Shown: positions 7,615-17,664, counted from the stretch's first letter. The stretch: DNA of 64,000 nt from Jaenimonas drosophilae (GCA_030849065.1 JASAON010001646.1:92525-156524), one strand, 5' to 3'. Notes: a model not told the origin generated them from the sequence alone. Program-made: numbers and translations.

Positions 7615-10047
7615 ATGCCCCCGCGTCGCCAGCGTGTACTCCAGCTGGAGTCCCCTGCCATGGATGATGAGGATGAAGCTGTACACACTCCGCCCCCTCT
7701 CTCTGTCCCGCCCTTGCCCATCAAGCCAGCGCTGCTGCGTTCGCCTCCCCCTACAGATAATCGCAACGTCTCGAAGGATTGGCTCGCGCCGATTGACAGC
7801 GCAAGGCTTCTGCCTAATGGTTTCACCCCGGAGCTGCCAGCAACTCGTGCAGGTGCTGCAGCGTCAGCCCAACACATCAGTCCTAAACCAGGACCTTCGG
7901 GGTCTGAAGCCAAGGCGGCATCTCCAATGGGAAAGATGCCAAGCCCAGCCACCCACGACGAGGCTCACGCCTTGGCCGCTGCAGAACTCCCCAACCTTAA
8001 GATGGGAGAAGTCCTCGGCAATGGAGCCACCTCCGTCGTTTACAAGGTGCTTGTCTTGGACTCTGCCTCCCAGTTCCCGACTCTAGTGTGCGCCATGAAG
8101 ATTCTCCCGCGCCAGCCAGGCAATGAGCGAGCCTTTGAGCGGGAGCAGGTGATCAAGTCGCTTCCTCAGCACGACAATTGTCTGCGCTACATCAACTTTT
8201 TCACGACCAATCGTTACTACCTCATCCTGATGGAACTCGTGAGCGGAAGCAGCCTCTCCAAGTGGAGGAAAGACTTGGACCCCTTTGCACCAAACACGGT
8301 TCAGCGCTTTGCCCTTGACATCCTCCGTGGGCTGCACCACCTTCACAGCCACGGCATCGTTCACGGGGACATCAAAGGCGCCAATGTTCTCCTCGCGGAG
8401 AATGGAACCTGTAAAATTGCCGACTTTGGCTGTAGTAGCAAGGTTGGCAACGCGAGCTTGCTCTCAGGTACGTTGTGGTGGATGGCACCAGAGGTGCTAC
8501 TGCGGCGTGGCCAGTCCGTGAAGTCGGATATTTGGTCTTTTGGCTGTGTGTGCCTGGAAATGATCTCTCCAACTGGCATGCCGTGGGGTGAGCTTATCAA
8601 GATGGGCCCATTGAGTCAAGAGGAGGCCACCAATCTGCTTGTTACCCAAATCCGCTGTGGGCGTTCTCCCGAAGTGCCCAAAAACATTCCAGATGAACTG
8701 GCTGACTTCCTCAGTCTCACCCTGCAGCTTGACGCCAAGAACCGCCCCTCAGCAGAAGAGTTGCTACGGCATCCCTTCTTCTCCATGGTCTTCGACGACA
8801 TTGCTGCAGAAACCTTCAATTCGTGCTGTCTTGAGACACGGCGTGCCGCTCCTGGCGGGGATGCTGCCATCGCATCCATCAATCCCATGGCAGCAATGCA
8901 GCATTCCTCCACCGTTGAAGTTCGTTCGGACACCGCCTCCACGCCCATCTCCGCAGCAAAGCCTGCCCATCGCGTGCTGAACCTGGTCAAGGCAGACCCA
9001 AGTCCCTTGGCCACCAACCGCAGTCAACGTAGCGGAGCCACCACCCACCGCAGTGGAGGAACAACCCATCGAAGCCTCAACAGTGCCGTAGAGGGGAAGC
9101 TCAAGACTGCTAGAACCGCAACGTCCTCCAAGCACAGTGCCACCGCTAGCATCGACTCACGAGGCATCACTACGGGAAGCAATGCACCAACCCCGCGCCG
9201 TCGGCTGGCCTCTGCTACCACGGCAGACGCTCGAACACGAGCTGCGGCGGCGGCGGCTGTGGCATCACGGCCCCTTACTCTCAAGGCAGAGACCACCCCT
9301 AAACGACCCACCGCCTCGTCGGCCACCGCGTCGCGCTACCACAGCAGCTCACGCTGGGCAGGAGAGTCGTCCTCTCACAATGGCATCTCCCCAACCAAGT
9401 CCAAGAGCCCCAGTGGTCCCACCCTAGCCTACTACCGAGCCGAGGCGGTGTCGATGGAACCCGCAGCCGTGCTGCCGGCCTCGTCCAGCACTCAGCCTCC
9501 TCGGTCAGCCTCTCCCATGCCGCACGAAGTGGGCACGACCTCCACTTCCCCTCGTCGAAGCTACTCCATCAGCGAGGACAGCCCAGCCCTCGTGGTCGAT
9601 ACGCGACGTGCTGCCGTCCCCCACGCACACATGGCCGCTGCTCCATCCCGCCTCGCAAGCTCCCCGCCGCCTACATCCCCAGAGGTGCCCCATCCATGGT
9701 CGCGAGAAGACCCATCTCCCTCCCCCGGTGGCTCCAAATCAACCAGCCCCCCAACCTCCCTCCCTCCGCGCATCTCTCAGTGGTCCGCACAGAATGGGGC
9801 CCCACGAGTGCCCACCAGCCGCCCCCGACTCAGCCTCGTACGTGGGGCTCCCCCACGCGAGGCTCGCCGGGCGAAGCCACAGACGATGATGAGAGACAGC
9901 GATTCCGATAGCGACACCGCCGTCTCGATGAAGGGCGTTCGCCGGGATCGTCGGAGTTGGCGAGATGGCGCCACGGTTGGGCGAGCTCAATGCCGGCAAC
10001 TCCAGCTGGTGGAACCCGGTGCACCGAGCTGTCCAATGAAGTCCTAG
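7615..10047 (+). CDS. protein kinase, STE11/MAPKKK-like, with long disordered tail
   Basis: Ser/Thr kinase of the STE group, likely at the top of a MAP-kinase cascade. Residues 1-125 are Pro/Ser-rich. The kinase domain spans about 130-390, with Gly loop LGNGATSVV (134-142), ATP-site K162 in CAMKIL, catalytic loop HGDIKGANVLL from H250, DFG at D270, and SGTLWWMAPEV. GDIKGANVL and WMAPEVL match the MAPKKK group. The catalytic loop reads HGD where almost all family members have HRD, so this is a non-RD kinase; K, D and DFG remain, so activity is plausible. Residues 390-810 are disordered and Ser/Thr/Pro/Arg-rich, with repeats such as SGATTHRSGGTTHRS, probably a phospho-regulated tail. Confidence 0.9.
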   Translation: MPPRRQRVLQLESPAMDDEDEAVHTPPPLSVPPLPIKPALLRSPPPTDNRNVSKDWLAPIDSARLLPNGFTPELPATRAGAAASAQHISPKPGPSGSEAKAASPMGKMPSPATHDEAHALAAAELPNLKMGEVLGNGATSVVYKVLVLDSASQFPTLVCAMKILPRQPGNERAFEREQVIKSLPQHDNCLRYINFFTTNRYYLILMELVSGSSLSKWRKDLDPFAPNTVQRFALDILRGLHHLHSHGIVHGDIKGANVLLAENGTCKIADFGCSSKVGNASLLSGTLWWMAPEVLLRRGQSVKSDIWSFGCVCLEMISPTGMPWGELIKMGPLSQEEATNLLVTQIRCGRSPEVPKNIPDELADFLSLTLQLDAKNRPSAEELLRHPFFSMVFDDIAAETFNSCCLETRRAAPGGDAAIASINPMAAMQHSSTVEVRSDTASTPISAAKPAHRVLNLVKADPSPLATNRSQRSGATTHRSGGTTHRSLNSAVEGKLKTARTATSSKHSATASIDSRGITTGSNAPTPRRRLASATTADARTRAAAAAAVASRPLTLKAETTPKRPTASSATASRYHSSSRWAGESSSHNGISPTKSKSPSGPTLAYYRAEAVSMEPAAVLPASSSTQPPRSASPMPHEVGTTSTSPRRSYSISEDSPALVVDTRRAAVPHAHMAAAPSRLASSPPPTSPEVPHPWSREDPSPSPGGSKSTSPPTSLPPRISQWSAQNGAPRVPTSRPRLSLVRGAPPREARRAKPQTMMRDSDSDSDTAVSMKGVRRDRRSWRDGATVGRAQCRQLQLVEPGAPSCPMKS

Positions 10048-10723
10048 AGCTCGTGAGAGACAACCGCAACGACACAGATCTTTGGTGTTGAGGTGTCTTC
10101 TCTCCTCTGCTCACTCATGTGGGTCGTGGTGATTCCAATACCGCTCTGGACTGTGGAGTGCCGAAGAGGCTGCAGTGGCTCAGTTTTAGAGGGCCGCTTA
10201 CACCCACCCCTTCGTCCTTCTACGCTGGCGGGCAAGGTTGTATCATTGGCAGCACACTATCATCAAAACAAGACACAAGTTTTGGGGTGCGTCAGCGGAT
10301 TCACGCACTCACACTGAGTGGTATCCTCTGCTAGAGTCCCCTTTTGCACCATCACTCCCTTTTTCTTCATCCAAGCACAACCACTACTACAAGCACATTT
10401 TTCTCTCTTCTATATATTGTGTGCTCTTGTTTGATTATTCACCCACCCATGCGCACACAAATCACCACTGTGGTCATTTGCTCACCATTTCCATCACCCA
10501 ATTACGTGTTCTACTACCACTTCGCCAAGATTGGTGACGATATTGGGAGGAGGAGGAGGAGGTACTACTACTTCAAGAGAGGAGTGTCCTTCTTCGATCT
10601 TGATGACCACTATGCACTCCCACGTTCCAACATGCACCTCCACACAACATTCCCCTTTCTTTTTCTTCACTTCTTCTCTATTTGCACCCATTCACGTCTC
10701 AGCACCGACACTCATCCTAACCG
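10048..10723. other. intergenic spacer
   Basis: No gene supported. It includes a GGAGGAGGAGGAGG run near 10545-10560 and an extended C/T-rich stretch before P0. The 178-residue frame at 10344-10880 overlaps P0 out of frame and is rejected. Confidence 0.6.
10648..10702 (+). promoter_or_regulatory. predicted trans-splice acceptor of P0 copy 1
   Basis: Long C/T tract (CCCCTTTCTTTTTCTTCACT and onward), then CACGTCTCAG with AG at 10701-10702, giving a 21-base 5' UTR. Confidence 0.6.
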
Positions 10724-11710
10724 ATGCCGTCTATCACCCCCGCCAAGCAGGAGTATGAGGAGCGCCTCAACAACTGCTTCACCAAGTACAGCAAGGTGCT
10801 GTTCGTGGGCATGGAGAACGTTCGCTCTCAGCAGGTTCACGACGTCCGTGCCGCTCTCCGCGGTAAGGCCGAGTTTGTGATGGGCAAGAAGACCCTTCAG
10901 GCCAAGATCGTCGAGAAGCGCTCCAACGCCAAGAACGCGTCCGAGGACAGCAAGCAGTTCCACGATGCCTGCGAGAGCCACGCTCTCCTTCGCGGTAACT
11001 CCGGCCTCATCTTCACCAACGAGGAGGCCAGCGTCATCATGGACATCCTTGAGGGCTTCCGTGTGAAGGCCCCCGCCCGTGTTGGCGCCATCGCCCCCTG
11101 CGACGTCGTCGTGCCCGCTGGCAACACCGGTATGGAGCCCACCCAGACCTCCTTCTTCCAGGCCCTCAACATCGCCACGAAGATTTCCAAGGGTACGGTG
11201 GAGATCATCTCCGACAAGAAGGTCCTGACCGTTGGCGACAAGGTGGACAACTCCACGGCCACCCTGCTCCAGAAGCTCGGCATCAGCCCCTTCTTCTACC
11301 AGGCTGAGGTGCTCTCTGTCTGGGACCGCGGTGTTCTCTTCACCAAGGACGACCTCAAGACCACCGACGACGTGGTTGAGCAGTTCATCCTTGAGGGTAT
11401 CAGCAACATCTCCGCCATGTCCCTCGGCGCTGGCATCCCCACGGCCGCCACCATCGGACCCATGGTCATGGATGCCTTCAAGACCCTGCTCGGTGCCTCC
11501 ATCGCCACCTCTTACGTGTTCCCCGAGTTCAACGGTGCTGAGATCCGTGAGGGCGCCATCAACGGTACCCTCGCTGGTGCTGCCGCCGCTGCTCCCGCCG
11601 AGGCTGCCGCTGCCCCCGCTGGTGCTGGCAAGAAGGCCGAGGCCAAGAAGGAGGAGTCTGAGGAGGACGACGACGACCTGATGGGCGGTCTCTTCTAAGC
11701 TTGATGGCTT
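10720..11710 (+). repeat. direct repeat, copy 1 (P0 gene unit)
   Basis: This 991-base block reappears at 12059-13049 without any difference I can find. It covers the P0 coding region, 4 bases before the ATG and 12 bases after the stop. Outside these bounds the two loci are unrelated. The proteins and the overlapping open frames on both strands are identical, which supports identity at the nucleotide level. Confidence 0.9.
10724..11698 (+). CDS. RPP0: 60S acidic ribosomal protein P0, copy 1
   Basis: Large-subunit stalk protein P0 (uL10), which anchors P1/P2 dimers and recruits translation GTPases. The 324 residues have the normal family length. The N-terminal rRNA-binding domain includes [12 protein letters not shown] and the [12 protein letters not shown] segment. 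The C-terminus has an Ala-rich hinge ([16 protein letters not shown]) and an acidic end [15 protein letters not shown]. Ending in LF without the eukaryote-wide terminal Asp matches kinetoplastid P0 proteins. Codons are strongly biased to C- or G-ending forms (GCC, AAG, CTC, ATC), unlike neighbouring genes, as expected for a highly expressed gene. A second identical copy starts at 12063. Confidence 0.97.
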   Translation: MPSITPAKQEYEERLNNCFTKYSKVLFVGMENVRSQQVHDVRAALRGKAEFVMGKKTLQAKIVEKRSNAKNASEDSKQFHDACESHALLRGNSGLIFTNEEASVIMDILEGFRVKAPARVGAIAPCDVVVPAGNTGMEPTQTSFFQALNIATKISKGTVEIISDKKVLTVGDKVDNSTATLLQKLGISPFFYQAEVLSVWDRGVLFTKDDLKTTDDVVEQFILEGISNISAMSLGAGIPTAATIGPMVMDAFKTLLGASIATSYVFPEFNGAEIREGAINGTLAGAAAAAPAEAAAAPAGAGKKAEAKKEESEEDDDDLMGGLF

Positions 11711-12062
11711 TGGTGCATAGACGCCACTCTCTCTCTCTCTTGGGCGGAGACGCTCGGTGAGGTGAGGTGAGTATGGTGCGGTTCTCTGAATTCTGTCATT
11801 TTCTGATTTACCACCAAAATATCATCCATGCTCAGCGTGCCGTGCACGCATCTTCTGTGTGTCGTATGGGGAAGGGGATGGAGGGACGTAGTTGGGGAGG
11901 ACCTTCGTGGGTTCTTCCCCTCTACATCACAGTCAGTGACTGGCCCCTATCCTTTCCCGTGTTGTACGTGTGTGTTGTCTATTCAAGCAATGCTCTCTCT
12001 CTCTTCTGCTCCGTCTCTTCCTATTCAACACACGTCTATAGTGGCAGATTGATTTCTGACCG
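11699..12062. other. spacer between the two P0 genes
   Basis: Unrelated to the spacers on either side of the pair apart from the few bases inside the repeat. It carries a CT-rich tract at about 11992-12027 followed by AG at 12040-12041 (also CAG at 12045-12047), the predicted acceptor for copy 2. A (CT)n run lies at about 11729-11740. Confidence 0.6.
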
Positions 12063-13049
12063 ATGCCGTCTATCACCCCCGCCAAGCAGGAGTATGAGGA
12101 GCGCCTCAACAACTGCTTCACCAAGTACAGCAAGGTGCTGTTCGTGGGCATGGAGAACGTTCGCTCTCAGCAGGTTCACGACGTCCGTGCCGCTCTCCGC
12201 GGTAAGGCCGAGTTTGTGATGGGCAAGAAGACCCTTCAGGCCAAGATCGTCGAGAAGCGCTCCAACGCCAAGAACGCGTCCGAGGACAGCAAGCAGTTCC
12301 ACGATGCCTGCGAGAGCCACGCTCTCCTTCGCGGTAACTCCGGCCTCATCTTCACCAACGAGGAGGCCAGCGTCATCATGGACATCCTTGAGGGCTTCCG
12401 TGTGAAGGCCCCCGCCCGTGTTGGCGCCATCGCCCCCTGCGACGTCGTCGTGCCCGCTGGCAACACCGGTATGGAGCCCACCCAGACCTCCTTCTTCCAG
12501 GCCCTCAACATCGCCACGAAGATTTCCAAGGGTACGGTGGAGATCATCTCCGACAAGAAGGTCCTGACCGTTGGCGACAAGGTGGACAACTCCACGGCCA
12601 CCCTGCTCCAGAAGCTCGGCATCAGCCCCTTCTTCTACCAGGCTGAGGTGCTCTCTGTCTGGGACCGCGGTGTTCTCTTCACCAAGGACGACCTCAAGAC
12701 CACCGACGACGTGGTTGAGCAGTTCATCCTTGAGGGTATCAGCAACATCTCCGCCATGTCCCTCGGCGCTGGCATCCCCACGGCCGCCACCATCGGACCC
12801 ATGGTCATGGATGCCTTCAAGACCCTGCTCGGTGCCTCCATCGCCACCTCTTACGTGTTCCCCGAGTTCAACGGTGCTGAGATCCGTGAGGGCGCCATCA
12901 ACGGTACCCTCGCTGGTGCTGCCGCCGCTGCTCCCGCCGAGGCTGCCGCTGCCCCCGCTGGTGCTGGCAAGAAGGCCGAGGCCAAGAAGGAGGAGTCTGA
13001 GGAGGACGACGACGACCTGATGGGCGGTCTCTTCTAAGCTTGATGGCTT
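12059..13049 (+). repeat. direct repeat, copy 2 (P0 gene unit)
   Basis: Second copy of the 991-base block that begins at 10720, offset by exactly 1339 bases. Boundaries: the sequence before 12059 and after 13049 differs from copy 1. Confidence 0.9.
12063..13037 (+). CDS. RPP0: 60S acidic ribosomal protein P0, copy 2
   Basis: Identical in protein, and as far as I can read in DNA, to the gene starting at 10724. The 5' and 3' flanks differ, so the two mRNAs would have different UTRs and could be regulated separately while making the same stalk protein. Tandem P0 genes with diverged UTRs are known in trypanosomatids. The lack of even synonymous differences points to gene conversion or very recent duplication. 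Confidence 0.97.
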   Translation: MPSITPAKQEYEERLNNCFTKYSKVLFVGMENVRSQQVHDVRAALRGKAEFVMGKKTLQAKIVEKRSNAKNASEDSKQFHDACESHALLRGNSGLIFTNEEASVIMDILEGFRVKAPARVGAIAPCDVVVPAGNTGMEPTQTSFFQALNIATKISKGTVEIISDKKVLTVGDKVDNSTATLLQKLGISPFFYQAEVLSVWDRGVLFTKDDLKTTDDVVEQFILEGISNISAMSLGAGIPTAATIGPMVMDAFKTLLGASIATSYVFPEFNGAEIREGAINGTLAGAAAAAPAEAAAAPAGAGKKAEAKKEESEEDDDDLMGGLF

Positions 13050-13399
13050 GGGTTGCGAGACACGAATCAGAATTCAGTATTTTCTGTCCTGTTTGGTTTG
13101 ATCATTTTCGCTAAAAAAAAGACCCTGACGTGCTTCGAGTCTCTGAAGCAGTGAGTGTGATGAAGGGGTGGGCGTGGTCTCCCCCTCTTGCACACAGTGG
13201 AACTGTGCCGTGGTGTGGTTCGCTGATTAGATCGTCATCTTCCTTTTCTTTTCACTTTGCTGCTTTGTTGTAGTTACGGAGCTGGCGGCACAAAACCTGG
13301 TACCTATCACCGTGTAGAGGAGTTGGACCAATAGCAGCCGTGGTAGTGTGTTGTCCGTTGTGGATCATCGCACTGGGCTCAGTGTTAAGAGTCGTTGCC
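13038..13399. other. intergenic spacer
   Basis: After the P0 repeat ends there is an A8 run near 13114-13121. A strong acceptor signal lies at 13236-13273. Nothing else is recognisable. Confidence 0.6.
13236..13273 (+). promoter_or_regulatory. predicted trans-splice acceptor
   Basis: TCATCTTCCTTTTCTTTTCA tract continuing to GCTTTGTTGTAG, AG at 13272-13273. It lies upstream of the ATG at 13400. Confidence 0.6.
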
Positions 13400-13831
13400 A
13401 TGCCGAGACTTCTCGTCGTCATCCTGACCTACGATGACCCATCCTGCGGTGGGGCTGCGGATGCATTGGTGGATCAGCTTCAGAAGGAGGCGAGCGAGGC
13501 GGTCGATCCCGAGATGTGCCGTATCTCCGTGAAGGCTCTCACCGTGGCGGAGGGTGGCTCCCATCGAGACGTGCTCTATGGCGCACTGCAGGACTTCTTC
13601 CAGGTGCACCCAGAGGACATCTTCGTCATTAGCCTGTTGAAGGGCCATCAACCTGATGACTACCGCAAGATTCGCGATTTGTGTAGTGGGGTGAAGCCCC
13701 ATGCACTGAGGAATGAGGTCATCACGCACCTGGCCAACTACGAGGACGTTAGCCTCGTCATTCGTAACCTCGTTCGCCTGGTGCTGGTAGAGATGGCCAA
13801 CAACGCAGGCAACAAGGCGGCACGACCGTAG
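13400..13831 (+). CDS. small soluble protein, unknown function
   Basis: A 143-residue protein beginning MPRLLVVILTYDDPS. The open frame extends 20 codons further upstream, but without an ATG, so 13400 is the first usable start. The pattern alternates hydrophobic strands (RLLVVILTY, DIFVISLLKG) with amphipathic helices (EVITHLANYEDVSLVIRNLVRLVLVEM), suggesting a compact alpha/beta domain. No signal peptide or membrane span is evident. I do not recognise the family. Confidence 0.7.
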   Translation: MPRLLVVILTYDDPSCGGAADALVDQLQKEASEAVDPEMCRISVKALTVAEGGSHRDVLYGALQDFFQVHPEDIFVISLLKGHQPDDYRKIRDLCSGVKPHALRNEVITHLANYEDVSLVIRNLVRLVLVEMANNAGNKAARP

Positions 13832-13950
13832 TTAGAGGTACGTTGCACCCGCACAAACAACAACAACAGTTCTTGAGCTGGTGTAGATGGAAGTGTGTGT
13901 CCATCAGCTTCAGCAGTCTTTCGCTCTAGCCACTTCAATGCCAATTGCAA

Positions 13951-14000
13951 TCTTCTTCCTCTCCCCCCCCCCCCTTTGTCGTGGCGCTGTTCTAAGTTAG
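13951..14000 (+). promoter_or_regulatory. predicted trans-splice acceptor
   Basis: C/T tract including a run of 12 C (13951-13980), then GTTCTAAGTTAG with AG at 13999-14000, only 9 bases before the ATG at 14010. Confidence 0.6.
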
Positions 14001-14009
14001 ATCATTCCT

Positions 14010-15236
14010 ATGCCGCCTGTGGCAAAGGAGGCGGTGGCTCGGCCCGCCACGCCAATGGACAAGTGGATTGCTCGTGCATCGGCAGAGTCATATGTGAAGG
14101 AGGTGAACGACACGTGGGTGGCCGAGACCGGCGTGTTGTGCGTAGCCTCTGTGAATCCGTGGTATGACGATGGAGTTACCTTTGATTGGTCCCTGCTGCA
14201 TCGCCGTCTGAAGCAGAGCGACGGTGGAGCTCCTCGCAGATCGAGCGACGAAATGTTGGAAGGCATTCACGCACTCTACAAGTATGGCATAGGTCGCATT
14301 AAGCGGTGCCGAGAGGATGGATGTCTCTGCACCTCCGTCGAGGTTCAGGCCCCATGGCGCATGCAGCCGCTCTCTGACCAAGCCCAGCGCTGGAGTGCCT
14401 TCTCGGTGCGTGGGGAGGACGTTGAAGAGCCAAAATCGGCTCACACAGGAGCAAGCAGTCTCTACCGATCTACTCAGGCCAAACTACTTCCTCAGTTCAA
14501 GCTCTACGCCTTCACTCACGGGCCGCCAGGGATGCGCACCGTGCGGGATGACATCCTTGGTGTACTCTCCCATGTGGAACAACAACTACGAGATAGTGGT
14601 CTGCTCATTGTGCGTTTCCTTAGCACCTACGTGATTTTTGGGGAAGACTTCACGACACTCATGCATCAAACTGCTGCCGTCCACAAGGCACTGAAGGAGG
14701 CGGGCATGGCGATCGACATGCACGGCTCCTGCTTTTCTCCTCGCCTCGCACAGGAGTGCCCCAGTGGGGAAGGCTGGAGCTCACTCAACCTTGAAACGAT
14801 GACCCGTCCAGAGGACGTGGCCCTCTTCGTCACCGACGTCTTCTTCCAGTGGTTGCACGACAGCTACGTCTGGTGTTGTCTGCCTCCGATTCAAGTGTTT
14901 CCAACCATTGCGCCTCCAACAGGCGCCACTACAGCGCCAGAGCCCACGCGAGAAATGGGCACCGAAGACGAGGATGTCCGCGAGAAACGTCGGAAGTACT
15001 TCCAATGGTTTGTGATGGAGCTTCTTGTTCCACGACTCTCCTCCATTGGTCTGACCGCTGGTCATGCGCTCGTGAAGAATGGTTCACTCTTTCGTCTTGC
15101 AGAGGCATACCTGACGGAAAAGCGACGGCCACAGGGCCCACAACGTTGGAGCGTCCTGGATGTCCGCCTCGTCTTGGCACAGCTCAGTGCCTATGACTTC
15201 GAGCCTGCTGAGTTTGTGTCGAAGCGCAGACGTTAG
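14010..15236 (+). CDS. unknown protein
   Basis: A 408-residue soluble-looking protein with no domain I recognise. It is mostly predicted alpha/beta with well-spaced Trp residues (NPWYDDGVTFDW, APWRMQP, FFQWLHDSYVWCC). There is one disordered Pro/Thr/Ala-rich insert near residues 298-315. The C-terminus ends in basic SKRRR, a possible nuclear signal. Balanced composition, good length and an acceptor 9 bases before the ATG make it a confident gene of unknown role. Confidence 0.8.
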   Translation: MPPVAKEAVARPATPMDKWIARASAESYVKEVNDTWVAETGVLCVASVNPWYDDGVTFDWSLLHRRLKQSDGGAPRRSSDEMLEGIHALYKYGIGRIKRCREDGCLCTSVEVQAPWRMQPLSDQAQRWSAFSVRGEDVEEPKSAHTGASSLYRSTQAKLLPQFKLYAFTHGPPGMRTVRDDILGVLSHVEQQLRDSGLLIVRFLSTYVIFGEDFTTLMHQTAAVHKALKEAGMAIDMHGSCFSPRLAQECPSGEGWSSLNLETMTRPEDVALFVTDVFFQWLHDSYVWCCLPPIQVFPTIAPPTGATTAPEPTREMGTEDEDVREKRRKYFQWFVMELLVPRLSSIGLTAGHALVKNGSLFRLAEAYLTEKRRPQGPQRWSVLDVRLVLAQLSAYDFEPAEFVSKRRR

Positions 15237-15912
15237 GAGATAGCTGGTCTCCACGCATGTTGGGTGTGCAACGCACGCAGAATACGTGAGTGGGATGAAG
15301 GGCATGTATCTGCATTGCTATCAGCTGTCTGGATGATTATTTCAGCCTGCACATGCACATTCCTCTGATGTACTGTACGAGCATTCATCGTTGCGTCTTG
15401 TGATCCTGCGTCTTGTATGCTGCCCGGTTGTCGTAGCCATCCACTAGTTACCTAGTTGTTTTGTCTGAAGCGTACCTTACAGCCGTGCCACGACGCCTAT
15501 CTTCAGTCTGCACACACACACACACAGAGAGAGACACATACACATACCCTCCCTCTGTCTGCTTTCTCTTTCTGGAGAGGTCAAGTCAAGTGATTCCTTT
15601 GATTTTTAACTTACAAATTGAGTGTTTGTTGCCCTCCCTATTTTCCTCGCGTCGTCCGCGTCTCGTTTTGCGTCAGTGATAGTCCTCCAACAACATCATT
15701 GTAGTCGCATACACGCAGAGAACACCTTTCTTCCTCGTTTTCTAGTATTCTCCGTCCTTTTTTCAGAGATCAGAACATCATAACCTGAGGAGTTCCAACC
15801 AGCCAACAGTCCTTTATTTGTACACACGCGTGTAGGTTCACAACAACAACGTTCAAGGTCTCAGATTGACCCCCCGCTCGCGCGTCATATTTTTCGCGTC
15901 AATCGCACCATC
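15237..15912. other. intergenic spacer
   Basis: Contains a (CA)n run at 15511-15525 followed by GA/CA repeats, a C/T tract at about 15548-15572, and a second at 15725-15764 with AG at 15744-15745 and 15765-15766, the likely acceptor for the next gene. The 72-residue frame at 15461-15679 is not credible. Confidence 0.6.
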
Positions 15913-17664
15913 ATGGTAGAGCTCTTGAACCTCTGCATCTCCGACGATGCAGGGATTCGCCACATACAGATTGTGGAGACCGTCCTTTCCCACTGCCCGC
16001 ACGTTCTGTGGCCAAATGACATGGAAAAGCTGAAGCGCGCCGCGGCATGGGCTCATCGCCTGCGGGACTGCCTTCGAGCCCATGGCTTCTCCCTGGGCAG
16101 CCGCTCAGCTTCGATCCGGAGCTCGGTGGTCAGCACACCACGCAGAGCCGGACCAAACGGCTTGAGTTCCGTGGGCAGCGTAGACTGCGTAAATAATAAT
16201 ATGCCGCACAAGCATGCCCGTACATCCACGCAGCCACCTGGGCTGAGCGCGACGGATGCACAAGACTCTGCCGAAGGCACTCTCAACATACCAGCCAAGT
16301 CCTCTTCTGAGAAGGACAATAGAGCCGCCAACACCAACCTCAGCCCACCGAGCAGCGGCACCACATGCAAGCCCGCCAATGGCAGCAGCGCATCGCACAC
16401 CAACTGCGCCCACTCCCGCTCAGCCGACGGGAAGGACAGGAGTCCTGTTCCGTCTGAGGCATCCTTCGGGGAGTTATCCAAGCTAGGCGCACACATCATG
16501 GAGGCGGATGACTTCCCACTGCGCACACATCGACTGTCTGGCGGCATCACCAACGAACTCTTCCACGTCTACGACTCGGAAGACCCGACGACGGGCCTTG
16601 TCATTCGGGTGTTTGGTAAGGAGACGGACCGGGTTATATCCAGAGAGAGTGAGCTCTTCTACCAGTCCCTCTTCATTCCAACCTATGTTCAAGGCGGCAA
16701 CTTCCTCACCTACGAGTTCCTCGTGGGCTACGACACTCTTCCCTACACAGACATGGAAGCAGAGTGGCAGGCCATTGCCGATGCCCTGGCTGAGTTCCAA
16801 GTGCGGGCCACGGCAGCCTCTCGTGTGAACATTCCAGTGGCGGAGCGGACCGTGGCAAGCTGCAACTCCAGCGAGGAGGACGTCTTTCAGCTGCAGTGTG
16901 AATCGGTGCCACACCGTTCCACCAAGGTGACGACGGGCAAGGAAAGGGAAGAGCCAGACAACCGCTTTGACCGGGAGACCAACTACACCATTTGCTCTCT
17001 CACCGAGTGGGTAGAGCAGACCAAGTCGGAGGAGATTATGGAGAAGGTTGATGCATCACGACGCAAGGAGTTTGCGAGTGTGGCTCAGCACCTTGAGCGG
17101 GAGTGTACGTGGATGATGGAGATCCTGAAGCGTGAGGAGGAACACCTGGGCGAAGGTGTGTGCCACAATGACCTACTCAGTGCCAACATCATGCGAGCAG
17201 AGAATGAAGACCACAGCGGGCCTCACCTTCGCATCATTGACTTCGACTACACCCGTCGCAACTACCTTCTCTTCGACATTGCCAATCACTTTAACGAGTA
17301 CACCGGTCTGGAGTGCGACTACGCCCGCTTCTTCCCATCCACGGAACAAATGAAGGACTTCATCGCAGCCTACCGCGCCTCCATGCGCAGCCATCTCGAG
17401 GCCGTGGCAGAGGCCAACCCCGACGGTGTTTTTCCCCGTGAACGCGAGCTCTTCTGGACCGCCTCACCTGCAGATGAGGAGGTTGTGGTGGAGCGATGGA
17501 CGGGCCTCGTCAAGTTGCTGACCCTATCGTCGCACCTGTCGTGGGCCGTTTGGTCGCTGGTGCAGGAGGCCGTCTCGGTGCTCGACGTGGACTTCCTAGA
17601 GTACGCAAAGCTGCGTCTCGCTCGTTATGTGGAGACAAAAGAAGAGTTTTCGGCAGGATATTAA
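15913..17664 (+). CDS. ethanolamine/choline kinase with N-terminal extension
   Basis: Phosphorylates ethanolamine (or choline), the first step of the Kennedy pathway for phosphatidylethanolamine/phosphatidylcholine. The catalytic domain spans about residues 195-575. It has the start motif SGGITNELF (near 208-216), the Brenner motif HNDLLSAN from H418, and the metal-binding IDFDY motif with D443. GGITN and the pattern NYLLFDIANHFNEY favour the ethanolamine/choline kinase family over protein kinases. Residues 1-65 form a helical segment of unknown role. Residues about 65-180 are disordered and Ser/Thr/Asn-rich. The total of 583 residues is longer than the usual 350-450 because of this extension and an insert near 300-360. 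Substrate choice cannot be read from the sequence. Confidence 0.9.
   Translation: MVELLNLCISDDAGIRHIQIVETVLSHCPHVLWPNDMEKLKRAAAWAHRLRDCLRAHGFSLGSRSASIRSSVVSTPRRAGPNGLSSVGSVDCVNNNMPHKHARTSTQPPGLSATDAQDSAEGTLNIPAKSSSEKDNRAANTNLSPPSSGTTCKPANGSSASHTNCAHSRSADGKDRSPVPSEASFGELSKLGAHIMEADDFPLRTHRLSGGITNELFHVYDSEDPTTGLVIRVFGKETDRVISRESELFYQSLFIPTYVQGGNFLTYEFLVGYDTLPYTDMEAEWQAIADALAEFQVRATAASRVNIPVAERTVASCNSSEEDVFQLQCESVPHRSTKVTTGKEREEPDNRFDRETNYTICSLTEWVEQTKSEEIMEKVDASRRKEFASVAQHLERECTWMMEILKREEEHLGEGVCHNDLLSANIMRAENEDHSGPHLRIIDFDYTRRNYLLFDIANHFNEYTGLECDYARFFPSTEQMKDFIAAYRASMRSHLEAVAEANPDGVFPRERELFWTASPADEEVVVERWTGLVKLLTLSSHLSWAVWSLVQEAVSVLDVDFLEYAKLRLARYVETKEEFSAGY

Noticed and set aside
10344..10880. 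178-residue frame overlapping P0 copy 1; the 11767-12219 frame does the same at copy 2
   Set aside because: Both end in the identical out-of-frame translation of the P0 start; their upstream halves are pyrimidine-rich spacer.
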